From positions 55,539,209 to 55,603,208 of the forward strand of contig CM043971.1 in the NCBI GenBank assembly GCA_014529385.2: a stretch of 64,000 nucleotides of DNA. Direction: 5' to 3'. A program made the position numbers and the translations under genes. The DNA comes from Adiantum capillus-veneris (Eukaryota > Streptophyta > Polypodiopsida > Polypodiales > Pteridaceae). The notes under the pieces were generated by a model. It was not told where the DNA came from. It made no database searches and saw nothing but the letters and a program-made list of their open reading frames with translations. The number at the start of each line of letters is the position of its first letter. Positions within the stretch are counted from its first letter, which is position 1. This document shows positions 33,211 through 45,200 of this stretch, piece after piece.

Positions 33211-34995
33211 ATGGCTGACAATAATCAAGAGAGTAGAATGAACATTGATAGCTTTGATTTTGCACATGAAGGTGCTAATGATGATGCTCCCATGTTTGTG
33301 AATTATCTCGTCACTAGGTTGCAACAAGCTATGGGCAACCCTGTTTTGCAAGCCGAAGTTACTCAACAACTTCGTGCTTATGGAATTTCCCTTCCTCTCC
33401 CAGAGGAGAGAGAGCTTAGGAGGCCTCTTGAAGAGACCCCCAAAAGAAGACTCTCTCCCATTCGAGAGGAGGAATCCAAAGAGAAAGAAAGCAATGAAAG
33501 TCTAAGTTCTTCTGAAGAGGTGGCTCCACGAAGACGGCGGTCTAGACGATCGCCTACTTCTCCCAAGAGGAAAAGAGCAACCTATAGTCCTTCTCCTTAT
33601 CACTCTGAAAGGCAAGAGAGGAAACAAAGGAAGAAAAGGGCAAGGAAGAGGTCACCCTCTTCTCCTTCTTCTTCACCTTCCTCCTCTTCCGATGAAAGTT
33701 ATGGCTATTCTCCTAGAGAATACAAGAGGGGAGGACATCGCAAATCATTTCCTGCATGGCGAAGGTCACAAAAGCTAAAGAAGTTCAAGGAGGGAGGAAA
33801 GAGTATCTCTTTTCTCACCTACGATGGCACCTTTGGTGCTACCAACAATGTGTTGGCCTTCATCCAACAATTTGATGCGGCCTTTGGGGACGAGGGCTTC
33901 ACAGAGTCCTCCAAGCTACTCCATGTAGCTATGCACTTCCAAAAATCAGCTCGTCAATGGTGGGCTAGCCTTCATGGCAATGGAGAAGCCCCAAAGACAT
34001 GGAAAACTCTACGAGTTTCCATCATGAAGCAATTTCTTCCAAGTGATACTAAAGATAAAGTTCTTACCGAATGGCGCGGCTTGAAGCTTCTCTCTCATGA
34101 GTCTATCAACAAGTATGTAGACAAGTTTTGGGATTTACATCTCAAAGCTACTGTCTTTCAAAAGATAGACTTTGCCGAGCAAAGACAACAATTCTGTGCG
34201 GGATTACCTGAAGAGATGGCCGAATATATCAACTCTCAACGGCCCGGTACTATTACCGAAGTAATCCACCACACCATGGTTGCTTCACGCATCAACTTCC
34301 ATCAAGGGGCTAGACGTAATGTCAAGCCCATGGAAAACAAAGATAAAAATGATGCAAAGGGGAAATCCAATGCTCAAAATAATTCCCAAGGCACTTCCAA
34401 CAACAATAACAACAACAATTGGTCCAAGGAGAAGGGAGTTTACAAAGGTAAAAACAAACTCTCTCCTGAAGAGCTTGAAGCTTTTCGCAAGGACCATAAA
34501 TGTTTCAAGTGTGGGGAGCAAGGACATGGCTATCGTTCTTGCCCCAAGAAGAATACTCGCAATGAGACTCCTAGGGCTTCCACCATCGAAGCTCCAAAAG
34601 AGGATGCTCATTGCAAAGGATCATCACTCTCCTATGCTTGGGGAAAGGTAAGAGAGCATGATGCCTTCATCTTGTTTGACTCTGGCTCTACTCTCAATTT
34701 CATTTCAATAGAGTTGGCCACCAAGTTGGGCATTCAAGCTTTTGAGATGGGAGATATAGTAACAGCTGATGCAGCTTTCAAGGGACAACAAGCCTCCGTT
34801 ACTCCCTTGATTGGGAAGTTGAGGCTTCATGTCCAAAGCTATGTTGACAAAGAAGATTTCTTCATCTCTCCTCTCCAACATCAGGATGTTATCCTAGGGA
34901 CACCATGGTTTGATCGCATGGCTGCCAACATGAAGTTCCCTGAAAGGAGAATTTACTTCACCTACAGGGGGAAAAAACATGTATATAGATGCTAG
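33211..34995 (+). CDS. gag: Gypsy gag-protease, array copy 1
   Basis: Structural gag joined to retropepsin, 594 aa from ATG 33211 (good plant context aacATGG; an in-frame ATG at 33169 adds 14 residues). Residues about 105-190 form an Arg/Ser- and Lys-rich low-complexity region resembling SR-protein RS domains. Residues 200-360 are the retrotransposon gag core with Gln-Trp-Trp-Ala and Trp-Lys-Thr-Leu. The CCHC zinc knuckle (CFKCGEQGHGYRSCP) is near residue 435, and the protease active site Phe-Asp-Ser-Gly-Ser is near residue 488. The frame stops at 34995, and pol continues one base forward in another frame. Confidence 0.9.
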   Translation: MADNNQESRMNIDSFDFAHEGANDDAPMFVNYLVTRLQQAMGNPVLQAEVTQQLRAYGISLPLPEERELRRPLEETPKRRLSPIREEESKEKESNESLSSSEEVAPRRRRSRRSPTSPKRKRATYSPSPYHSERQERKQRKKRARKRSPSSPSSSPSSSSDESYGYSPREYKRGGHRKSFPAWRRSQKLKKFKEGGKSISFLTYDGTFGATNNVLAFIQQFDAAFGDEGFTESSKLLHVAMHFQKSARQWWASLHGNGEAPKTWKTLRVSIMKQFLPSDTKDKVLTEWRGLKLLSHESINKYVDKFWDLHLKATVFQKIDFAEQRQQFCAGLPEEMAEYINSQRPGTITEVIHHTMVASRINFHQGARRNVKPMENKDKNDAKGKSNAQNNSQGTSNNNNNNNWSKEKGVYKGKNKLSPEELEAFRKDHKCFKCGEQGHGYRSCPKKNTRNETPRASTIEAPKEDAHCKGSSLSYAWGKVREHDAFILFDSGSTLNFISIELATKLGIQAFEMGDIVTADAAFKGQQASVTPLIGKLRLHVQSYVDKEDFFISPLQHQDVILGTPWFDRMAANMKFPERRIYFTYRGKKHVYRC

Positions 34996-37900
34996 TGAGC
35001 GTGGTCGCATTATTCCACTTGTAAATCCTCTTTCTTTTGATAAATCAATGAAGAGCTCAGTTTCTGCGTACATGATTTATGTCAAAGAGTCTCTAAAAGC
35101 TAATAATGTTTCATCAAATGAAAATGATAGGAATCAAGAAGAGTTAAACTTGTCTACTTTTCTAAAAGGATTCCAAGATGTGTTCATCGATGATATCCCT
35201 ATGGACCTACCTCCAAAACGAGGGGATGATGACCATCGTATTGAGCTCCTTCCAAGAAGCTCACCGCCTAACAAACCTCCTTATCGAGTCTCACAAGCTC
35301 AACAAGAGGAGATTATGAGGCAAGTACAGGAATTGGTAGACAAAGGGATGGTGAGGCCTAGTTCCTCCTTATCGAGTCTCACAAGCTCAACAAGAGGAGA
35401 TTATGAGGCAAGTACAGGAATTGGTAGACAAAGGGATGGTGAGGCTTAGTTCCTCTCCCTTTTGTTCTCCAGTCCTTTTAGTGCAAAAGAAAGATGGTAC
35501 ATACCGTATGTGTGTGGACTATCGAGCACTAAACCATATCACCATCAAAAACAGATTTCCCGTGCCTCGGGTAGAAAATCTGTTTGATAAGCTACAAGGC
35601 TCTACCTACTTCAGTAGGATTGACCTTAAGAGTGGCTATCATCAAATAAGGATAGTGGATGAAGATATCCTAAAGACCGCGTTTCGCACAACATTTGGTC
35701 TTTATGAATATCTAGTCATGCCTTTTGGCTTGACTAATGCACCAGCTACTTTCAATCGTCTCATGGAGAAATTTTTTAGACCATATCGTAAATTCACTGG
35801 AGTGTTCTTTGATGATATCATCATCTACTCCAAGTCTTTGGAGGAACATAAGCAGCATCTCCAAGTGATTTTTCAAGCCTTGAGGGAGAACAAACTTTTT
35901 CTCAACCAAAAGAAAAGTGAATTCTTCCTTCAAGAGATTCAATATCTAGGTCATATTATCTCTCACGATGGTATTCGTATGGATCCATCAAAGTTAGAGA
36001 TAATAAAATCATGGCCTAACCCAAGGAATCTACATGAGCTAAGAAGCTTTATTGGTATGTGTGCATACTATAGATGCTTCATAGCAAAATTCTCTCAAGT
36101 AGCAGGACCACTACACGACTTAACAAAGAAGAACGTTAAGTTTGTATGGACTGCTAAGGAGCAAAATGCTTTTGAAAAACTCAAAGAGAAGCTTACTTCC
36201 CAACCAGTCCTCGTGCTTCCGGATCTCTCAAAGCCATTTGAGGTCCAATGTGATGCGTGTGGTGATTGCCTTGGAGCGGTTTTGCTTCAAGAAGGGCATG
36301 CCATAGCATATGAGAGCCGAAGGCTCAATAGTGATGAACGAGTCTTGGGCATTTATGAGAAAGAGCTTTTAGCTGTTCTACATGTTCTAGATACATGGAA
36401 GAACTACCTATTGGGGACTCCATTTATCCTACTAACCGACCACCAAAGTCTCAAGTATTTCATGACGCAAACCAAACTTTCCGACAAACAAATGAGGTGG
36501 GCAAATTTTCTTTCGCAATTTAATTTCCATATTGCTCACATAGCTAGTAAGCACAATCAAGTTGCCGATGCACTTTCACGACGACCAAAAGTTAATGCGG
36601 TGTCTATAGCTACTCACAATGATCTATCCTCTATGATAGATGAGTATGCTACTGACCGTGACTTTAGAGACATAATGTCAGCCCTTGCTTTGGGGAAGAA
36701 AGAGGAACCATTCACCCTGCAGGATGGTTATCTTCTCCACCGCAATAGGCTATGTGTTACCCATTCCCTTCGTGAGAAGGTTATGTATGAATCCCATGCT
36801 CCTCCATATGCAGGGCATAGAGGTATTCAACCTACTCTCCGAGGAGTAGAGACGTATTTCTATTGGCCTACCATGAAAGTGGACATACAAGAGTATGTTT
36901 CAAAATGTGTAGTATGCCAAAAGACCAAGTATGATAGAGGGAAGCAACCTGGATTACTCCAGCCATTGCCTATTCCAAATTCACCATGGGAGAGTATATC
37001 CATGGATTTCATCTTTGGATTACCCAAGTCTATCCATGGGAATACAGGAATATGGACAATAGTCGACAGGTTTAGCAAGCAAGCAAGCACATTTTATTCC
37101 TGTCAAAAAGACTATTAAGGCACATCAAATGGCAACTCTCTTCATATCTCAGATTTTCAAACACCATGGATTACCCACATCCATCGTGTCAGATAGAGAT
37201 CCTAGAATGACCAGTAATTTCTAGAAAGGTCTCTTTGAAAATCTAGGAACAAGATTGAATTTCTCTTCGGCCTATCACCCACAAACGGATGGCCAAAGTG
37301 AGATAGCCAATCTTACGATACTCGATCTACTCAAGACTTATGTTACCGAAGTAGATCAACGCTCACAATGGGAAAAGTATTTACCTCTAGTAGAGTATGC
37401 CTACAATAATACTGTCCATACTTCTACGGGGAAAGCACCTTTCGAGATCATAGAGGGAAGACCTAAAAGTCCCTTGCTACTCAAAGTACATGGGAAGATC
37501 TTCGCCGCCGATGAGTATAGCCGTGACCTACAAGAATCTTTTCAAAAGATTAGGGAGGCTATAGCCATCTCTCAACAAAGGCAAAAAGCTGTTGCTGATC
37601 AGCACAGAAGAGCGTTAATGTTCAAAGAAAATGATTGGGTCTTACTCAAGTTTCCTAAGGCTCGATTAAGGCAAACAACGGGCAAAAATCCTACGGGCCA
37701 TCAAAAGTATTATTCTAAACTAGCAAAAAGATACTATGGTCCTTTCCAAATCTTGAAGCCCATCAATGAGACGGCTTATCAACTCAAGTTGCCCAACCAT
37801 TGGCTTATACACAATGCCTTTCATGTAAGCCTACTTAAGCCCTACAAAGGAGAGCTACCAACTGAACCAGTTATTGAAGACCCTCCCGAAGTTGAAGACC

Positions 37901-38088
37901 AAGAAGAGGTGCTACAACCCGAAGCTGTCCTTCGGTATGAAGACAAGGTACTACGACATGGTAAGATAATCCGACGGTATCTTATTAAGTTCAAAAATTA
38001 TCCTTTTGAAGATGCTAAATGGATGCAAGGAGTACAACTTAAGGATAGTATGAACCTTGTCAATGCTTACAATGCTACATTAGAGTAA
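34979..38088 (+). pseudogene. pol: Gypsy pol (RT, RNase H, integrase, chromodomain), array copy 1
   Basis: The polyprotein is split into three frames. From 34979 comes the protease-RT linker. An 88-bp tandem duplication (35281-35456) then shifts frame, and RT and RNase H follow from 35403. RT shows Tyr-Arg-Ala-Leu-Asn, Asp-Leu-Lys-Ser-Gly-Tyr-His-Gln and catalytic Phe-Phe-Asp-Asp near 35810. RNase H (Asp-Ala-Cys, Glu-Lys-Glu-Leu, Thr-Asp-His-Gln-Ser) spans about 36235-36560. Integrase HHCC lies at 36800-36925 with the first catalytic Asp near 36999. A third AAGC unit at 37077-37088 shifts frame, and an in-frame TAG follows at 37222-37224. The remaining integrase and a chromodomain (Tyr-Leu-Ile-Lys-Phe-Lys-Asn-Tyr-Pro near 37980-38010) are open to 38088. 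It is not translatable as one protein. Confidence 0.93.
35281..35456 (+). repeat. 88-bp tandem duplication at the start of RT, copy 1
   Basis: Units 35281-35368 and 35369-35456 differ at two positions (ggcctag/ggcttag and the last base). The length is one more than a multiple of three, so the RT is thrown out of frame with the upstream linker. The same duplication is at 42558-42733. Confidence 0.95.
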
Positions 38089-38448
38089 GCAAATGTACAA
38101 CTCTCTTTTAAATGACTCATGTTTTTGTCTTATAAGACTAATCCTCTTTTTAATTGTGCACAAATTTAACTAGTATGCATGCTTAGAATCATGTTTGTGA
38201 TGACGACGTCTCTCAAACACCAAGTAGAATTTGTCACTCTACTTTGGGAGAATAAAATGGACTAAAGAGCAGACATGCTTGCGGCAGCTATGTCTCCCAA
38301 GAACCAAATGGATTAGTCCTCCATCTTGGAAAGATGTCGTAGGGTAAAAAAGGGATCCTCTACCCGCTAAGTACAATTGACTAATGACTAAGGCTTTATC
38401 TCTTCTACCTCATAGTCGAGGACGACTATGATTTAAAGAGAGAGGTAA
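38089..38448 (+). other. Gypsy 3' non-coding region and polypurine tract, copy 1
   Basis: Non-coding sequence between the pol stop and LTR 2, ending in aaagagagaggtaa (38435-38448), the polypurine tract. The equivalent after copy 2 is 45366-45725. Confidence 0.75.
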
Positions 38449-40074
38449 TGTCATAAAATCTAATATCTAACCAACCCAAATGATTTTCTCATATTAAATT
38501 GATCACTTAATGTGAGAGAATAAATGGGAACAAGTCTTAAGATATAGATGTGCTTATAGATCTATCTCAACACGGGGCCAATAGTAAAGGGGCCCAAATG
38601 GGAGATGATCTATCAAGAGCAAGGCTAACCAATGGAGCATAAGACCTTCGGGTTAGCTTCATTGAAGACCTCAAATAATGTGTGTAAAAGTCCTTTGACC
38701 TTAGGTAAGCTAGGGCTGAGCTTGAGGTGGGAACCCGGCCCAAGCTCGAGGTGCTTGACCTGCTTGAGGTGCTTGTCGTGCTTGAGGTGTTTGTCCTGCT
38801 TGAGGTGCTTGATTAAGGTGCTTGAGGTGCTTGACTTACTCCATGCTTGAGGTGCTTGACTTGCTACATGATTAAGGTGCTTGAGGTTCCTTGAGATGCT
38901 TGCCTGAGATGCTTGTGGGAACACCCCCTAGTCCAAGTGCTTTGTCATGCTTGATGACTAAGGTGCTTGAGCTCCTAAAGTCAAAAGCATCCCTACAAGA
39001 GGGGGGGCGAGCCCTTTTCCTAGGGATTAGAGAGAGAACACACACTCACACTCACAAGGGAAGCCCCAGCTTGAAGAGGCAGCAAGGACACATGTCGGGT
39101 CCCTACCCATGTTACCTTCATGTGTTGCTTGAAGCCTATTGGCTAGGCTTCAAAGGGGTCCAATGATAAATTACTTGAATTATCTAATTGTTTTTGCATT
39201 TATCAAGTCCTCTCTCTCAAAGGGGAAAGGGGGACACTTGTCCCAAGGCTACCCATGTTGCTTGTAATGGCTCCTGCTTGTGATTGGCTAGGCCTGGAGG
39301 GGTCCAATGAGCTTCAAGCATGAGCTACAAGGGGGGGTCGACCCAAGCAAGCTAGGGGGGTGCTTAGGGGGTATACTCACCCACACACACTCACAAACAC
39401 TCTCATTGTGTACTATGCAAAGTGCAAGAGCTCCCTCTCCTTCTCCAAGCAAGTAGAGGTTGAGAGCCTACACCAACACTCTTGGCTATGGAGTGCAAAT
39501 CCAACCAAGAGCCATGCTTCAATGCTTAAGCTTGCCATCTCCTTCTTCTTCATTACTATGCTATTATGTATGCTAGCAACAAGAGTATGATAAGTGAGGA
39601 ACTGATTCTTTCTCCTACGAAATGTTTCTTCTTCCTCTTCCCTACCCTCATTCCCTGCTAGCTCTCTCCACCTTCGAAGGTGTTTGAGGTCTTGGGACTG
39701 AGGCTTGGGATAGTTAAAGCTTTCTTCAAGTTTATGTTATGTTTGTGATGCATGAAGCCTTCCATCTTCATGGCATCACCTAGGTCACAAGGAACACAAA
39801 GACTGTATTGTAACAAGTCTCTCTTTATGGGAGAAATCATAATACAAATGCCTATTGGAGGGGGGACCGGCTCCACATAAATCCGGTCCTCAACTGTTGT
39901 CATGTTCTCTAAACTCTCTCTCTTGCAAAAGTATTGTCTATGCCAAGTTAACTAGTTGCTATGATTATGTTGCTATCTTCAATTATGTCAACCCGCTATG
40001 CTCACAAAATCATTTCTTGAAAGTACTCTCATTAAGTTCCGCTACTCTCACATATTAAGGCAAATTCCATTACA
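38449..40074 (+). repeat. Gypsy LTR 2 (1626 bp), shared by both units
   Basis: The same ends as LTR 1. It serves as 3' LTR of the first and 5' LTR of the second internal region. By eye nearly identical to LTR 3 and clearly closer to it than to LTR 1. Confidence 0.93.
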
Positions 40075-40487
40075 TTGGTATCAGAGCATTTGGTTTCTCT
40101 TTTCTTGCTTAAGAAGAGAGGTCCTTAAGTAGCCTATAAATGATTGATGTTGTTAATTATACTAAAGTAAGTGGAACTGGGATCTAATATCGGTTTTGTT
40201 AAGCCCACTATGTGGGGGATGGTGCACACCTCGGGAGCTTTGGACTTAATAATGGAGTCTTTTTAGACTTGCCTACGGCTTTACCATTATTGAGCCATAA
40301 GAAGTCCGAAAGGAGCTAGCCCTTGGCAATTCCGCTATGTTAGACCTACTCCTCTACTCTCTATAATTAACCACTTGAGCCGTGGGTGTAGATACTTAAG
40401 AGCCGATTTTCAAAGGCTAAGAGGAGTGGCAACTAAGGTTTTCTATTGCCAAAGCATACACTAAGTATAAACATAAATTTTGTTAAC

Positions 40488-42272
40488 ATGGCTGACAATA
40501 ATCAAGAGAGTAGAATGAACATTGATAGCTTTGATTTTGCACATGAAGGTGCTAATGATGATGCTCCCATGTTTGTGAATTATCTCGTCACTAGGTTGCA
40601 ACAAGCTATGGGCAACCCTGTTTTGCAAGCCGAAGTTACTCAACAACTTCGTGCTTATGGAATTTCCCTTCCTCTCCCAGAGGAGAGAGAGCTTAGGAGG
40701 CCTCTTGAAGAGACCCCCAAAAGAAGACTCTCTCCCATTCGAGAGGAGGAATCCAAAGAGAAAGAAAGCAATGAAAGTCTAAGTTCTTCTGAAGAGGTGG
40801 CTCCACGAAGACAGCGGTCTAGACGATCGCCTACTTCTCCCAAGAGGAAAAGAGCAACCTATAGTCCTTCTCCTTATCACTCTGAAAGGCAAGAGAGGAA
40901 ACAAAGGAAGAAAAGGGCAAGGAAGAGGTCACCCTCTTCTCCTTCTTCTTCACCTTCCTCCTCTTCCGATGAAAGTTATGGCTATTCTCCTAGAGAATAC
41001 AAGAGGGGAGGACATCGCAAATCATTTCCTGCATGGCGAAGGTCACAAAAGCTAAAGAAGTTCAAGGAGGGAGGAAAGAGTATCTCTTTTCTCACCTACG
41101 ATGGCACCTTTGGTGCTACCAACAATGTGTTGGCCTTCATCCAACAATTTGATGCGGCCTTTGGGGACGAGGGCTTCACAGAGTCCTCCAAGCTACTCCA
41201 TGTAGCTATGCACTTCCAAAAATCAGCTCGTCAATGGTGGGCTAGCCTTCGTGGCAATGGAGAAGCCCCAAAGACATGGAAAACTCTACGAGTTTCCATC
41301 ATGAAGCAATTTCTTCCAAGTGATACTAAAGATAAAGTTCTTACCGAATGGCGCGGCTTGAAGCTTCTCTCTCATGAGTCTATCAACAAGTATGTAGACA
41401 AGTTTTGGGATTTACATCTCAAAGCTACTGTCTTTCAAAAGATAGACTTTGCCGAGCAAAGACAACAATTCTGTGCGGGATTACCTGAAGAGATGGCCGA
41501 ATATATCAACTCTCAACGGCCCGGTACTATTACCGAAGTAATCCACCACACCATGGTTGCTTCACGCATCAACTTCCATCAAGGGGCTAGACGTAATGTC
41601 AAGCCCATGGAAAACAAAGATAAAAATGATGCAAAGGGGAAATCCAATGCTCAAAATAATTTCCAAGGCACTTCCAACAACAATAACAACAACAATTGGT
41701 CCAAGGAGAAGGGAGTTTACAAAGGTAAAAACAAACTCTCTCCTGAAGAGCTTGAAGCTTTTCGCAAGGACCATAAATGTTTCAAGTGTGGGGAGCAAGG
41801 ACATGGCTATCGTTCTTGCCCCAAGAAGAATACTCGCAATGAGACTCCTAGGGCTTCCACCATCGAAGCTCCAAAAGAGGATGCTCATTGCAAAGGATCA
41901 TCACTCTCCTATGCTTGGGGAAAGGTAAGAGAGCATGATGCCTTCATCTTGTTTGACTCTGGCTCTACTCTCAATTTCATTTCAATAGAGTTGGCCACCA
42001 AGTTGGGCATTCAAGCTTTTGAGATGGGAGATATAGTAACAGCTGATGCAGCTTTCAAGGGACAACAAGCCTCCGTTACTCCCTTGATTGGGAAGTTGAG
42101 GCTTCATGTCCAAAGCTATGTTGACAAAGAAGATTTCTTCATCTCTCCTCTCCAACATCAGGATGTTATCCTAGGGACACCATGGTTTGATCGCATGGCT
42201 GCCAACATGAAGTTCCCTGAAAGGAGAATTTACTTCACCTACAGGGGGAAAAAACATGTATATAGATGCTAG
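40488..42272 (+). CDS. gag: Gypsy gag-protease, array copy 2
   Basis: As copy 1, with Arg to Gln in the RS region, His to Arg in the gag core and Ser to Phe in the linker before the zinc knuckle. RS-like region, knuckle and Asp-Ser-Gly site are all kept. It has the same stop and the same frame change into pol. Confidence 0.9.
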   Translation: MADNNQESRMNIDSFDFAHEGANDDAPMFVNYLVTRLQQAMGNPVLQAEVTQQLRAYGISLPLPEERELRRPLEETPKRRLSPIREEESKEKESNESLSSSEEVAPRRQRSRRSPTSPKRKRATYSPSPYHSERQERKQRKKRARKRSPSSPSSSPSSSSDESYGYSPREYKRGGHRKSFPAWRRSQKLKKFKEGGKSISFLTYDGTFGATNNVLAFIQQFDAAFGDEGFTESSKLLHVAMHFQKSARQWWASLRGNGEAPKTWKTLRVSIMKQFLPSDTKDKVLTEWRGLKLLSHESINKYVDKFWDLHLKATVFQKIDFAEQRQQFCAGLPEEMAEYINSQRPGTITEVIHHTMVASRINFHQGARRNVKPMENKDKNDAKGKSNAQNNFQGTSNNNNNNNWSKEKGVYKGKNKLSPEELEAFRKDHKCFKCGEQGHGYRSCPKKNTRNETPRASTIEAPKEDAHCKGSSLSYAWGKVREHDAFILFDSGSTLNFISIELATKLGIQAFEMGDIVTADAAFKGQQASVTPLIGKLRLHVQSYVDKEDFFISPLQHQDVILGTPWFDRMAANMKFPERRIYFTYRGKKHVYRC

Positions 42273-45200
42273 TGAGCGTGGTCGCATTATTCCACTTGTA
42301 AATCCTCTTTCTTTTGATAAATCAATGAAGAGCTCAGTTTCTGCGTACATGATTTATGTCAAAGAGTCTCTAAAAGCTAATAATGTTTCATCAAATGAAA
42401 ATGATAGGAATCAAGAAGAGTTAAACTTGTCTACTTTTCTAAAAGGATTCCAAGATGTGTTCATCGATGATATCCCTATGGACCTACCTCCAAAACGAGG
42501 GGATGATGACCATCGTATTGAGCTCCTTCCAAGAAGCTCACCGCCTAACAAACCTCCTTATCGAGTCTCACAAGCTCAACAAGAGGAGATTATGAGGCAA
42601 GTACAGGAATTGGTAGACAAAGGGATGGTGAGGCCTAGTTCCTCCTTATCGAGTCTCACAAGCTCAACAAGAGGAGATTATGAGGCAAGTACAGGAATTG
42701 GTAGACAAAGGGATGGTGAGGCTTAGTTCCTCTCCCTTTTGTTCTCCAGTCCTTTTAGTGCAAAAGAAAGATGGTACATACCGTATGTGTGTGGACTATC
42801 GAGCACTAAACCATATCACCATCAAAAACAGATTTCCCGTGCCTCGGGTAGAAAATCTGTTTGATAAGCTACAAGGCTCTACCTACTTCAGTAGGATTGA
42901 CCTTAAGAGTGGCTATCATCAAATAAGGATAGTGGATGAAGATATCCTAAAGACCGCGTTTCGCACAACATTTGGTCTTTATGAATATCTAGTCATGCCT
43001 TTTGGCTTGACTAATGCACCAGCTACTTTCAATCGTCTCATGGAGAAATTTTTTAGACCATATCGTAAATTCACTGGAGTGTTCTTTGATGATATCATCA
43101 TCTACTCCAAGTCTTTGGAGGAACATAAGCAGCATCTCCAAGTGATTTTTCAAGCCTTGAGGGAGAACAAACTTTTTCTCAACCAAAAGAAAAGTGAATT
43201 CTTCCTTCAAGAGATTCAATATCTAGGTCATATTATCTCTCACGATGGTATTCGTATGGATCCATCAAAGTTAGAGATAATAAAATCATGGCCTAACCCA
43301 AGGAATCTACATGAGCTAAGAAGCTTTATTGGTATGTGTGCATACTATAGATGCTTCATAGCAAAATTCTCTCAAGTAGCAGGACCACTACACGACTTAA
43401 CAAAGAAGAACGTTAAGTTTGTATGGACTGCTAAGGAGCAAAATGCTTTTGAAAAACTCAAAGAGAAGCTTACTTCCCAACCAGTCCTCGTGCTTCCGGA
43501 TCTCTCAAAGCCATTTGAGGTCCAATGTGATGCGTGTGGTGATTGCCTTGGAGCGGTTTTGCTTCAAGAAGGGCATGCCATAGCATATGAGAGCCGAAGG
43601 CTCAATAGTGATGAACGAGTCTTGGGCATTTATGAGAAAGAGCTTTTAGCTGTTCTACATGTTCTAGATACATGGAAGAACTACCTATTGGGGACTCCAT
43701 TTATCCTACTAACCGACCACCAAAGTCTCAAGTATTTCATGACGCAAACCAAACTTTCCGACAAACAAATGAGGTGGGCAAATTTTCTTTCGCAATTTAA
43801 TTTCCATATTGCTCACATAGCTAGTAAGCACAATCAAGTTGCCGATGCACTTTCACGACGACCAAAAGTTAATGCGGTGTCTATAGCTACTCACAATGAT
43901 CTATCCTCTATGATAGATGAGTATGCTACTGACCGTGACTTTAGAGACATAATGTCAGCCCTTGCTTTGGGGAAGAAAGAGGAACCATTCACCCTGCAGG
44001 ATGGTTATCTTCTCCACCGCAATAGGCTATGTGTTACCCATTCCCTTCGTGAGAAGGTTATGTATGAATCCCATGCTCCTCCATATGCAGGGCATAGAGG
44101 TATTCAACCTACTCTCCGAGGAGTAGAGACGTATTTCTATTGGCCTACCATGAAAGTGGACATACAAGAGTATGTTTCAAAATGTGTAGTATGCCAAAAG
44201 ACCAAGTATGATAGAGGGAAGCAACCTGGATTACTCCAGCCATTGCCTATTCCAAATTCACCATGGGAGAGTATATCCATGGATTTCATCTTTGGATTAC
44301 CCAAGTCTATCCATGGGAATACAGGAATATGGACAATAGTCGACAGGTTTAGCAAGCAAGCAAGCACATTTTATTCCTGTCAAAAAGACTATTAAGGCAC
44401 ATCAAATGGCAACTCTCTTCATATCTCAGATTTTCAAACACCATGGATTACCCACATCCATCGTGTCAGATAGAGATCCTAGAATGACCAGTAATTTCTA
44501 GAAAGGTCTCTTTGAAAATCTAGGAACAAGATTGAATTTCTCTTCGGCCTATCACCCACAAACGGATGGCCAAAGTGAGATAGCCAATCTTACGATACTC
44601 GATCTACTCAAGACTTATGTTACCGAAGTAGATCAACGCTCACAATGGGAAAAGTATTTACCTCTAGTAGAGTATGCCTACAATAATACTGTCCATACTT
44701 CTACGGGGAAAGCACCTTTCGAGATCATAGAGGGAAGACCTAAAAGTCCCTTGCTACTCAAAGTACATGGGAAGATCTTCGCCGCCGATGAGTATAGCCG
44801 TGACCTACAAGAATCTTTTCAAAAGATTAGGGAGGCTATAGCCATCTCTCAACAAAGGCAAAAAGCTGCTGCTGATCAGCACAGAAGAGCGTTAATGTTC
44901 AAAGAAAATGATTGGGTCTTACTCAAGTTTCCTAAGCCTCGATTAAGGCAAACAACGGGCAAAAATCCTACGGGCCATCAAAAGTATTATGCTAAACTAG
45001 CAAAAAGATACTTTGGTCCTTTCCAAATCTTGAAGCCCATCAATGAGACGGCTTATCAACTCAAGTTGCCCAACCATTGGCTTATACACAATGCCTTTCA
45101 TGTAAGCCTACTTAAGCCCTACAAAGGAGAGCCACCAACTGAACCAGTTATTGAAGACCCTCCCGAAGTTGAAGACCAAGAAGAGGTGCTACAACCCGAA

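Noticed and set aside
33211-33225. Same gag start Met-Ala-Asp-Asn-Asn in the gypsy gag and in the copia gag at 13654
   Set aside because: The similarity ends after five residues and the families are unrelated; probably chance plus start-codon context.
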